Source of the DNA: Candidatus Methylomirabilis sp.
Lineage (GTDB): Bacteria > Muiribacteriota > Ozemobacteria > Ozemobacterales > Ozemobacteraceae
Assembly: GCA_020722725.1 (NCBI GenBank)
Contig: DYKG01000015.1
Span: 1-64,000, forward strand
Length of the DNA stretch: 64,000 bases
Reading direction: 5' to 3'
A program made the position numbers and the translations under genes. Each line of letters begins with the position of its first letter. Position 1 is the first letter of the stretch. Below are positions 26,677-34,131 of the stretch, one piece after another. Below the pieces are notes generated by a model. That model was not told the origin of the DNA. It saw only the letters and a list, made by a program, of their open reading frames with translations, and did no database searches.

Positions 26677-28395
26677 TCAGCGCTGCAGTTTCAAACGGCG
26701 GGCACCAGCACGCGCATCATCCTGATCATAAGCAAGAGCATATTTGGTAAGAGCCTCAAGTACCATCGCGGTGGTGAAAGCCTGTGAACGCCAGTGTGCC
26801 AGATCCCAGAATGAGGCGGCGAAAAACAGCCCTGAGAGCCAATGGGCACATTTATCACCCGGGGTTTTAAATTTACCGATGGTTTCTGAATTTTTGGGTT
26901 CTTTCCATTCTGCCTGCACGATCAGATATCTGACACCAGCACGCAACGCTGCGTCATATTCATGTGCCAGGCCCCCTTCAACGGCAATCTCTCTGCCGAT
27001 ATTCAACAGCGTGGTTACCGCAAGTGCAGTTGCAAGATGGTCACTCTTGTCATCACCGCCGGGAAACGAGCCGATGCGGGTCGGGTTTTTGCTTCCCCAT
27101 TCTCGTTGCGCCTTGATCAGGTCGCGCAGCAGAAACTGCATGGCTTCTTTCATTTCGGGCTCACGAGCTCCGCCGTCTCTGAATGCTCGAGATGCAGCAT
27201 AAGGGAAAATCATATTCTGCGGATAATACAGACCGGCTTCTGGCCAGGAATGAGTTTCTGCGGCTTTGCGGATCAGCCGGACACAATCATGATAACCCGG
27301 CAGGTCTTTGCGACCGGTCAATGCCATGGCAAAAAGAACATTTGAATTAACCACCACATCCACATTGTTTACTGCAAGTGGAATTATGCCGATTTCCGGG
27401 TGATCGAACACCGGTGCGGTTTCATCTTTGATCCAGGTCAGGTAAGCCCCGGAATCTTTGCCCTTCCAGCTATCGCGGCCATCTTCGCGCTCACGACCAA
27501 CATCGCGAAAATCACATATACGTTCAAGCGAAGCAAAATCAACTTCTACCCCAGATTCAGGAAAAAAACTCCGGTAAAAATGCTGAAAAGACACAGCCGT
27601 CGATGTATCGTCGGCATCGTTGGGAATATTAAAAAGCGCATCGGCACCGGTCGGATTGGCTTTCTGATTCAGGCAGCTTTCGATCCAGAATTTTGGTGGA
27701 GTCTGCTGACCTTTGGCAAGTCTGGCGAAAACTTTTTCCAGTTTCGGGTTGATATAAGCCTTTCCCAGCATTTCGAGCTGAGCAACCTGAATGTTGAACG
27801 GCCCGGTTCTTGGTGTTGTGCTTTTTTCTCCCGGCAAAACCGCCCAGAAATTGTAGGCATCATCACGCTTGAAACTCATGATATTTTTCATAGCAAGATG
27901 AAGAATATTTTCAATATGCCTTTGTTCAGGCTTAAGTGCCGATTCATCAAAAAGAAAAAGTGGATAAGCAATAAAGGCGGTCATGAACAGGTTTGAATCC
28001 TGAACCGATGCTGGCGACCTGCCCTTAAAGCCAATTTTATTTGGCAGAAAATGAATGTAACTTGCCCATTCGCCGCTGCGGTTGCGGGCAAGAACTTTTT
28101 CAGGTGCCGGAATCCCGAGATTTTCACGGAAGGGTATGTTGAGGCTGAGAAGGGTTTTGCATCCATCACCATCATCCGAACTGTCGAATTCACATGAGCG
28201 TTTTCCCTTTCGTGGTCTTACCTGGCGATCTTCGAGATAGGCCAGTGCCCCCAGAATTGTCTGACCCAGTTCTTTTTCTGCAAGCCTCTGCTGAATCACC
28301 AGATTTACCGGGTCAACCGACATGGTCTGGTGGTTTTGCCCCCAGGCGCAGGAAACAAGCACAAGCATCATAAGACCGAAAGCCAGTTTTTTCAT
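26677..28395 (-). CDS. Secreted alpha/alpha-toroid-like protein with a DxDD motif
   Basis: The 572-residue protein starts at the ATG eight bases after GGAG and has a signal peptide (cleavage near WGQ-NHQ). Repeated helical segments, each of about 50-60 residues with aromatic and Gly/Pro turns, resemble the toroid fold of terpene cyclases and related glycan enzymes. Residues 259-267 read NDADDTSTA, like the DxDDTA catalytic motif of class II terpene cyclases. Squalene cyclase QW repeats are not evident and the protein is exported, so a cyclase role is doubtful. A carbohydrate- or protein-acting enzyme is equally possible. I cannot name a family. Confidence 0.7.
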   Translation of the reverse strand: MKKLAFGLMMLVLVSCAWGQNHQTMSVDPVNLVIQQRLAEKELGQTILGALAYLEDRQVRPRKGKRSCEFDSSDDGDGCKTLLSLNIPFRENLGIPAPEKVLARNRSGEWASYIHFLPNKIGFKGRSPASVQDSNLFMTAFIAYPLFLFDESALKPEQRHIENILHLAMKNIMSFKRDDAYNFWAVLPGEKSTTPRTGPFNIQVAQLEMLGKAYINPKLEKVFARLAKGQQTPPKFWIESCLNQKANPTGADALFNIPNDADDTSTAVSFQHFYRSFFPESGVEVDFASLERICDFRDVGREREDGRDSWKGKDSGAYLTWIKDETAPVFDHPEIGIIPLAVNNVDVVVNSNVLFAMALTGRKDLPGYHDCVRLIRKAAETHSWPEAGLYYPQNMIFPYAASRAFRDGGAREPEMKEAMQFLLRDLIKAQREWGSKNPTRIGSFPGGDDKSDHLATALAVTTLLNIGREIAVEGGLAHEYDAALRAGVRYLIVQAEWKEPKNSETIGKFKTPGDKCAHWLSGLFFAASFWDLAHWRSQAFTTAMVLEALTKYALAYDQDDARAGARRLKLQR

Positions 28396-28461
28396 GGTAC
28401 TTCTCCGGGTTTTCTTTTCATTATATAACTTTAAAAGGCATTTCACAAAAAAACTGTAAAT

Positions 28462-28494
28462 AAAAAACCACCCGCGTATAAACAGGTGGTTTTC
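28462..28494 (-). terminator. Terminator of the tRNA operon
   Basis: On the minus strand the arms AACCACC and GGTGGTT are followed by a T run, directly after the last tRNA-Asp gene. Confidence 0.8.
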
Positions 28495-28497
28495 AAG

Positions 28498-28572
28498 CGG
28501 ATCGGACGGGACTCGAACCCGCGGCCTCCAACGTGACAGGCTGGCGTTCTAAACCGACTGAACTACCGATCC
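28498..28572 (-). tRNA. tRNA-Asp (GTC), copy 1
   Basis: A cloverleaf is visible: acceptor GGATCGG/CCGATCC, discriminator G, anticodon stem CCAGC with GTC in the loop, and a TTCGAGT T-loop. CCA is not encoded. The sequence is identical to the copy at 28815-28889. Confidence 0.95.
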
Positions 28573-28643
28573 AGAGCATATAAAAAAGGTTCATGAATCA
28601 TGAACCTGTTGGGAAGACTCTTAATAATCAGAGCCTATGTGAA

Positions 28644-28715
28644 AGGCGGCAATCGGATTCGAACCGATGAATAATGGTTTTGCAGACCATTGCCTTACCA
28701 CTTGGCTATGCCGCC
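28644..28715 (-). tRNA. tRNA-Cys (GCA)
   Basis: Acceptor GGCGGCA/TGCCGCC, discriminator T (U73, the tRNA-Cys identity base), anticodon GCA in the loop CTGCAAA. CCA is not encoded. Confidence 0.95.
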
Positions 28716-28726
28716 AGAAAAACAAA

Positions 28727-28799
<73 letters not shown>

Positions 28800-28814
28800 T
28801 TTTAAAAACTAGAA

Positions 28815-28889
28815 CGGATCGGACGGGACTCGAACCCGCGGCCTCCAACGTGACAGGCTGGCGTTCTAAACCGACTGAACTACCGATCC
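28815..28889 (-). tRNA. tRNA-Asp (GTC), copy 2
   Basis: Identical over its full length to the tRNA-Asp at 28498-28572, with anticodon GTC. The identity of the two copies points to recent duplication or gene conversion. Confidence 0.95.
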
Positions 28890-28899
28890 TGGTTTTCGG

Positions 28900-28972
28900 T
28901 GGGCGGTGACGGGTTCGAACCGCCGGCCACCTGGGTGTAAACCAGGAGCTCTTCCAACTGAGCTAACCGCCC
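28900..28972 (-). tRNA. tRNA-Val (TAC)
   Basis: Acceptor GGGCGGT/ACCGCCC, discriminator A, anticodon stem CCTGG/CCAGG with TAC in the loop. It is the first gene of the operon. Confidence 0.95.
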
Positions 28973-28992
28973 TTGTCATAACGACATGGGCT

Positions 28993-29021
28993 ATCCTACC
29001 ACGTACCCAAAAAGCTGTCAA
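28993..29021 (-). promoter_or_regulatory. Promoter of the tRNA operon
   Basis: On the minus strand TTGACA (29021-29016) is 17 bases from TAGGAT (28998-28993), about 20 bases upstream of tRNA-Val. This is a near-consensus sigma70-type promoter. Confidence 0.8.
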
Positions 29022-29039
29022 CCTATAAAATATTTTTTT

Positions 29040-29465
29040 TTAAAAGGTTACGACTTTTTGAACCTGGTTAATTGCATCCATAAGATCGAAATGGTTGGCC
29101 AGCTTACCTGCTCTGAGGTCACTTTTCAGATTTAATAAATCGAGGGCATGGCCGGCTACGAGAATTTTAACCCCGAGCCGCTCGATTTTATGCAAAGCCG
29201 CGACCAATGGACTGCCCTCAACACAGGCTTTTACCGCATTGTTCCAGAAGACCAGGGTTCTGGGTACCAGTTCGCTTTCTGACAGGGTAATAATAATGTC
29301 ACGAAAGGATGCTTTTCCCAGATCGTCATTTTCTCCAATATACAGGCGGGTGAACATCATGAGAAAGTTGGATACCCTGGCGGAAGGTACCCACACTCTT
29401 TTCTCGTAGTACACACCTTCGAAGTAATTTTGATCTAAATCTTTTCTCTGGCTCAGAAACTGCAT
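29040..29465 (-). CDS. DsrE/YedF-like protein without the active cysteine
   Basis: Residues 50-140 of this 141-residue protein match the C-terminal DsrE-like domain of YedF-type sulphur/selenium carrier proteins: IIITLSESE, TLVFWNNAVKACVEGSPLV, HKIERLGVKILVAG and DLMDAI. The segment that normally reads CGTC(L) is AGHAL (104-108), so the redox cysteine is missing and sulphur transfer by that residue is not possible. There is no TusA domain; the N-terminal 40 residues are unrelated. Its 3' end lies next to the tRNA promoter. The start is weakly supported. Confidence 0.7.
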   Translation of the reverse strand: MQFLSQRKDLDQNYFEGVYYEKRVWVPSARVSNFLMMFTRLYIGENDDLGKASFRDIIITLSESELVPRTLVFWNNAVKACVEGSPLVAALHKIERLGVKILVAGHALDLLNLKSDLRAGKLANHFDLMDAINQVQKVVTF

Positions 29466-29572
29466 CCTTATCTAATCATTTTGCGTGATTATTATAACAT
29501 TAAAATTCACCCAGCAAAAAATCATTTTATACCAACAACATTTAATTGCCACGTATCACAGCCTTCTGAAGC

Positions 29573-29603
29573 TGACCGGCATAGTGGCCGGCCCCTACGC
29601 GCA
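29573..29603. repeat. Dispersed palindromic repeat, copy B
   Basis: It reads GACCGGCATAGTGGCCGGC followed by CCCTACGCGCAT, matching the copies at 21049 and 39989. It lies in the gap between the DsrE-like gene and the promoter at 29726. Confidence 0.6.
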
Positions 29604-29725
29604 TTTCTTCGGTAATTCGTATTACATAATCGTAGATTAAACAGCTGCTGACAAACTTATTCAGTCGAATAGTTACAAAATAATTCAACAAATCACTCTT
29701 TTTTATTTTTTCCCGTCGGGAAAAC

Positions 29726-29754
29726 TTGACACCCATATACCCCTATGCTAATGT
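29726..29754 (+). promoter_or_regulatory. Promoter with extended -10
   Basis: TTGACA (29726-29731), a 17-base spacer and TAATGT (29749-29754) preceded by TGC, an extended -10. Transcription would start near 29761 and leave a leader of about 94 bases before the ATG at 29855. Confidence 0.6.
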
Positions 29755-29854
29755 CATGGCAGATAGGTCCTTCTCCATTCTTACATGGAATAACCTTGAT
29801 GAATTTTGTCTTGAAGAAATCCTTAATGGATTCGCGAAAGGAGACTTGGGTACG

Positions 29855-30619
29855 ATGTTAAAACGTTTTTCTATCTTTCTGAGCGTTCTGGTTCTTGTTT
29901 CTGTAGCTTTTTCAGCTACTGCTGCTGAGCAGGTTCTGTTGCAGTATAATCCGGCCCCCGGCACCACTGCAAAATACAAAATGAACATTCGTGGCAATAC
30001 GATTGTAACTGCCTACCAGAGAGCTCAGAGAACCAATCTCGAAACAGCCATGACCATTGAACAGAAGGTAACCGGCGTTGACAAAGACGGCAACATCGAC
30101 ATGGCTACCACCATTCTCGACGGCACCATCACCGTTAACAACACCCCGACCCAGCTTCCAAACACTGGTCAGATCATCAACGTGAAGATGGCCAAAGATG
30201 GCGAAATCCTTTCTTCCTCAGGAATGGATCAGCAGGGCAGCTTCAATCAGATGCAGATCAAATTCCCCGCTAAGCCGGTAGCAGTAGGCGATTCATGGAC
30301 TTCTACCATCAAGCCGAATCCCCAGCTTCCTATTCCGATGGACGTGAAATACACTGTGGTTGGCTTTGAAAAAGTCAGCGGCATGGATACCGTTAAATTG
30401 AAATCAGAAGTTACCAGCTCACAGGGAGCTGCAGGCAGCATCAATCTTGATGTTAAAGCCAACGGCATGATCTGGTTCGCATATGACAAGGGCATCATGG
30501 TACAGAATGAAGTTACTTCAAACATGGTCATGATTATGGAAAACGACCTTGGCGGCGGCAAGAAAGAAAAGATCGAAACCCGCATGAATCTCAGCCTCAA
30601 GATGGGTCTGACAAAATAA
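29855..30619 (+). CDS. Secreted protein, DUF6263-like
   Basis: The 254-residue protein starts at the ATG of MLKRF (AAAGGAG lies 11 bases upstream) and has a signal peptide ending SATAA-EQV. The mature part is beta-rich with regular strands (NIRGNTIVTAYQ, ITVNNTPTQLPNTG, WFAYDKGIMVQNEV) and a block PAKPVAVGDSWTST. That layout resembles DUF6263-type lipid/solute-binding-like secreted proteins of unknown role. It is monocistronic, driven by the promoter at 29726. Confidence 0.75.
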   Translation: MLKRFSIFLSVLVLVSVAFSATAAEQVLLQYNPAPGTTAKYKMNIRGNTIVTAYQRAQRTNLETAMTIEQKVTGVDKDGNIDMATTILDGTITVNNTPTQLPNTGQIINVKMAKDGEILSSSGMDQQGSFNQMQIKFPAKPVAVGDSWTSTIKPNPQLPIPMDVKYTVVGFEKVSGMDTVKLKSEVTSSQGAAGSINLDVKANGMIWFAYDKGIMVQNEVTSNMVMIMENDLGGGKKEKIETRMNLSLKMGLTK

Positions 30620-30630
30620 TTGTTGGTACC

Positions 30631-30659
30631 TTGACGCATCCTGATTCCATTCTTATAAT
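30631..30659 (+). promoter_or_regulatory. Near-consensus promoter of the leader-gene unit
   Basis: TTGACG (30631-30636), a 17-base spacer and a perfect TATAAT (30654-30659). The predicted start, near 30666, leaves about 250 bases of untranslated leader before 30917. Confidence 0.75.
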
Positions 30660-30699
30660 CAAAGCCAAGATGTAAACGGTGATCTTTGAAAATAAAAAC

Positions 30700-30794
30700 G
30701 GAATCCAGTGATAGAGCGCTAGAAAAAGTTTAAGTATATCTTTCGTACATTTGAAACTGGAACTCCGCTTTTACCCGAAGCGGAGTTTCTTTTA
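30700..30794 (+). promoter_or_regulatory. Attenuator-like leader hairpins
   Basis: A terminator-type hairpin (AACTCCGCTT/AAGCGGAGTT, 30761-30787, then TCTTTTAT) lies inside the transcribed leader. Upstream GGAATCCAGT (30700-30709) can pair with ACTGGAACTCC (30756-30766), which overlaps the terminator's left arm, so the two pairings exclude each other. Alternatively it simply terminates readthrough from 29855-30619. Confidence 0.45.
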
Positions 30795-30916
30795 TAAACC
30801 CGATACTTACCCGGTATCGACTTACCTACCTACACTTAATCTATTCTTGTTTCGAAAGGAGGAAGGATCGACGAAGGAAAAATTTGGTTTCCAGATCCTT
30901 AGAAGGAGGAAAAATT

Positions 30917-31843
30917 ATGAGGTTGAAACGCAGTTTCCTGAAAATGCTGGCGACAACCCTGGCAGTAGTCATGCTGATTACCGCTGTCGGAACGAGCGCT
31001 AATGCAGGCCTGTTCACCAAAATCAAAGATGCGGTGAAAAACAATCCTGTTAAGTCAGCACTTGCCGGCGTGGCAGCAGTTGGTGGAGCCATTCTTGGCG
31101 CTCCCTACATTGCAACAGCACTTGGCTTTGCATCGGGATCAATCGCTGGAGTTGCAGGTGGTGCTACAGCAGCAGTAGCTGGAGCCGGAGCCGGTCTTGC
31201 CGGAATCGGAGCCACTATCTGGGGTGGTATCAGTGCAGCAGGTGGATTCGTAACAGGCGCCCTGGGCGCAATTGGTGGAGCAATCGGTAGCGTTTTTTCA
31301 GGAATCGCCGGCTTTATCGGTGGTATCATCGGCAGCCCGCTGTTCATTCCCGCTCTGTGCATCGTAGGTGCAGCAGTTGTCGGATATTTCCTGTGGAAGA
31401 AATACAAACGTGACCGCCAGACTATCGGCAATGGCAGCAATCTGCCTACACAGGCTCCGGTAGTAGCTCCAAGTAATGAAATAGCAGTTGTCGGTGATGT
31501 TGGGGTTCCAATCGCCAGCGAAATTCCGCAGACTTCTTCTAACCCGGTTACTACCGCTACTGAAATACCCGTCAGTGGTGAAGCATTAGCCCCGGTTACC
31601 GAAGCAGTTGCAGAACCCGCTCCGTCAGCCAATGCTTCTACAGCTCTGAAAAATGCCCATGCTGAATACATCAAGGCCTACAACAAGTACATCAACATGG
31701 TCACCAATATCGGTGGTTCTGAAAATCCCGATGAAGAACTCAGATCAAATCTGCTTCGCTCTGATACTCAGACCGCTCTGAGCAATTACCGTGAAGCTTA
31801 TAACCGCTACATCACTCTCCTCAGACAGAGTAATTCGAAGTAG
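30917..31843 (+). CDS. Secreted glycine-zipper protein, unknown
   Basis: The 308-residue product starts at the ATG six bases after AAGGAGG. The signal peptide ends SANA-GLF. Residues 45-170 are a very Gly/Ala-rich hydrophobic stretch with many GxxxG spacings (for example GAGAGLAGIGATIWGG), as in glycine-zipper membrane or pore-forming segments. A Lys/Arg stop (WKKYKRDRQ), a Pro/Val/Thr linker and a helical tail (HAEYIKAYNKYINMV and YREAYNRYITLLRQ) follow. The hydrophobic stretch resembles pore-forming bacteriocins or channel-like oligomers. I cannot assign a function. It has its own promoter and long leader. Confidence 0.7.
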   Translation: MRLKRSFLKMLATTLAVVMLITAVGTSANAGLFTKIKDAVKNNPVKSALAGVAAVGGAILGAPYIATALGFASGSIAGVAGGATAAVAGAGAGLAGIGATIWGGISAAGGFVTGALGAIGGAIGSVFSGIAGFIGGIIGSPLFIPALCIVGAAVVGYFLWKKYKRDRQTIGNGSNLPTQAPVVAPSNEIAVVGDVGVPIASEIPQTSSNPVTTATEIPVSGEALAPVTEAVAEPAPSANASTALKNAHAEYIKAYNKYINMVTNIGGSENPDEELRSNLLRSDTQTALSNYREAYNRYITLLRQSNSK

Positions 31844-31851
31844 CTGGTAAG

Positions 31852-31887
31852 AAAAAACCCCGAACGAAAGTTCGGGGCTTTTTTTTG
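31852..31887. terminator. Bidirectional terminator
   Basis: CCCCGAAC and GTTCGGGG arms with a GAAA loop, flanked by six A on the left and a run of T on the right. It serves both the glycine-zipper gene and prmA. Confidence 0.85.
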
Positions 31888-31900
31888 TCTTTTTTAATGC

Positions 31901-32794
31901 TCAGCTTTTTTTCAGTGAAAATCCATGCCAGTCGCCTTCGACGACCTCCTCAAGATCTATCCAGCCATTTTCAGCAAAAGCTTTTTTCACTGCCGGAGCG
32001 TTGGTTGAATTAACCCCGGAAAAGATGCCCCATCCACCCTTTTTAACCCAGGGTGAAAAAGTCGGAAGGTACTCAAGAATTACGGGAGATGTAATATTTG
32101 CAACCAGGCCATCTGCCGGCATCTCTGGCTGAAAGCGGCCAAGATCGGCACAAAGCATTTTCAGACGATCCGAAATTCCGTTCAATGCAGCATTTTTGCG
32201 CATATTTTCAACCGCAGCGCCTTCGATTTCAATAGCAGCCCCGGCACCAGCACCCCGCTTCATCAGGTAAAACGAGAGAATTCCGCTGCCTGCACCAAGA
32301 TCGAGAAAATATTGCCCGTCAAACTTAACTTTTTCAAGAAGTTCAAGGCAAAGCCTGGTGGTTTCATGGGTTCCGGTGCCAAAAGCCATTCCCGGGTCGA
32401 TCAGAATGGTGGTCGCATCTTTTTCTTCTTCCAGAGGCTCGGCCCATGGGGGTCTGATCACGATCGAGTCCCCGACCAGAATCGGATGAAAATGTTCGCG
32501 AAAGCCCGCCATCCAGTCCTGGTCATCCCTGTAATCCTCAGTCTCGAGACCACCGGCAATGCCATTTTCTGCAAGCCAGACAGACAACTCCTTTTCCATA
32601 AGATCCGGGTTTTGTTCAACGGTTGAAACGAGGAAAGAAACAAGGGTTTCGCCGGTGTATTCAAAATCGGTTTCACCTTTGCCCGTATCGCGAATTAAAG
32701 GGCTGGAGAAGGCATTGAGGCCAAAGCGATCGGCCAGACCAAGCAATGGTTCTTCGAATTCAGACGGAACCCTGATATTGAATCGTCGCAGCAA
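31901..32794 (-). CDS. prmA: Ribosomal protein L11 methyltransferase PrmA
   Basis: PrmA trimethylates ribosomal protein L11. The 297 residues show an N-terminal substrate-recognition domain and a SAM fold with GMAFGTGTHETTRLCLELLE, LDLGAGSGILSFY, IEGAAVENMRKNA and ANITSPVILEYLP, all family landmarks. It is last in a minus-strand operon, three bases after the TPR gene. Confidence 0.94.
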   Translation of the reverse strand: MLRRFNIRVPSEFEEPLLGLADRFGLNAFSSPLIRDTGKGETDFEYTGETLVSFLVSTVEQNPDLMEKELSVWLAENGIAGGLETEDYRDDQDWMAGFREHFHPILVGDSIVIRPPWAEPLEEEKDATTILIDPGMAFGTGTHETTRLCLELLEKVKFDGQYFLDLGAGSGILSFYLMKRGAGAGAAIEIEGAAVENMRKNAALNGISDRLKMLCADLGRFQPEMPADGLVANITSPVILEYLPTFSPWVKKGGWGIFSGVNSTNAPAVKKAFAENGWIDLEEVVEGDWHGFSLKKS

Positions 32795-32797
32795 TGG

Positions 32798-34087
32798 TCA
32801 GCTCCTTTTTCCGAGTTTGTTGAGTCGCCCATCAATTTTTTCAAGCATAACCTTGTCGGCGGCAAATGTTTTTCTGGCATTCTGCAGAAGAATTTCCGCA
32901 TCAGCAATTGAACCCATTGCCTCAAGAGCCTCGGCCTTGCCCAGCAGAGCAAACTTGTCGTTGGCATCGAATTCCTGCAGAACCTGGTCGAAGGTGCGCA
33001 GGGCTCGATCATTTAACCCAACATCAAGAAACATTCTTCCCAGAACGTTAACGGCATAAACGTCGTCGGGCTCGTAATTCAATGCAAACATCAGGTTGTA
33101 AATCGCATTGGGGTAATCTTTCTTTTCCTGATAGGCTTTACCAAGATTGTAATAAGCAAAAGCATAATCAGGCTGGCATTTGATGGCCTTTTTCAAATAT
33201 TCGACACCTTCATCGTGGCGCCCCTGCATAACGAGCAGTTTGCCCATATTGCTCAGGGTAAACTCATCCTCGCCATCAAGGCTTATGGCAGTGGCAAACT
33301 GGGCTTCAGCTTCACCATACATACCTTTATCCATGAAAATCATTCCCAGATTTTTGGAAATGGAGAGCTTTTCTGATTCAGACTGCAAAGCCGCAGTGAA
33401 ATGAATGTTGGCTTCTTCGAGTGAAGAAGTTTCAAGGCAGATGCGGCCAATGTAGTAATGGGCTTCTGAGTTGTTGGCATCAATGGCCAGAGCCTTGTTA
33501 AAATGCCCCTGAGCTGCGGGGTAGTCGCCAGACTCAATGGCGATTCTGCCCAGAAGAACCATCGAAGAAAGGTTTTGCGGGTCTTTTCGCAGAATTTCGC
33601 CGGCCAGTCTTTTTGCTTCATTTCCTTCGCCCAGCTCAAACATAACCGTTGCCAGGCTAAGCTTGTTGTAAAGATCGGCGGGGTTAACTTCAAGTGCTTT
33701 TTTGAGAATTTCCACGCACTTCTCGTAATCGCCCTTCATTCTGTAGGCCAGAGCAAGGGAGTTTCTGGCATAACGGTCCTGGGGGTTCTGTTTTACCGTT
33801 TTTTCAAGGGTCGCAATGGCTTTATCCACATCTCCGGCTTCGAGATACGTATTGCCCAGAAGATAGTTGGTATACAAATCTTCTTTCTTTATCTTAAGCG
33901 TATCGTCAAGCACCTTCATCGCTTCATCGAAAGCGCCCATTTCTTTTAACACCATGGCCAGTTTGTTCATGGTGTAAATATCGTTTGGCTTGAGCTTCAG
34001 AGCCTCTTCAAAAAATTTTCGGGCATCAGCAAGCTGATTATGCTTTAAAGCTTCATTCCCCTTATCGTAGGCGTCCTGAAAAGTCAT
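32798..34087 (-). CDS. Cytoplasmic TPR-repeat protein
   Basis: The 429 residues are almost entirely tetratricopeptide repeats, about eleven or twelve (ADARKFFEEALKLKPNDIYT, YEKCVEILKKALEVNPADLY and so on), with no signal peptide. It is probably a protein-binding scaffold. It lies between the HAMP/HEAT gene and prmA, with a 44-base gap upstream and a three-base gap downstream, so it is co-expressed with both signalling and ribosome modification genes. Confidence 0.88.
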   Translation of the reverse strand: MTFQDAYDKGNEALKHNQLADARKFFEEALKLKPNDIYTMNKLAMVLKEMGAFDEAMKVLDDTLKIKKEDLYTNYLLGNTYLEAGDVDKAIATLEKTVKQNPQDRYARNSLALAYRMKGDYEKCVEILKKALEVNPADLYNKLSLATVMFELGEGNEAKRLAGEILRKDPQNLSSMVLLGRIAIESGDYPAAQGHFNKALAIDANNSEAHYYIGRICLETSSLEEANIHFTAALQSESEKLSISKNLGMIFMDKGMYGEAEAQFATAISLDGEDEFTLSNMGKLLVMQGRHDEGVEYLKKAIKCQPDYAFAYYNLGKAYQEKKDYPNAIYNLMFALNYEPDDVYAVNVLGRMFLDVGLNDRALRTFDQVLQEFDANDKFALLGKAEALEAMGSIADAEILLQNARKTFAADKVMLEKIDGRLNKLGKRS

Positions 34088-34131
34088 AGCAGCCCCCTTC
34101 CTGTCATTAAATCAAATATTTATTATAAAAA

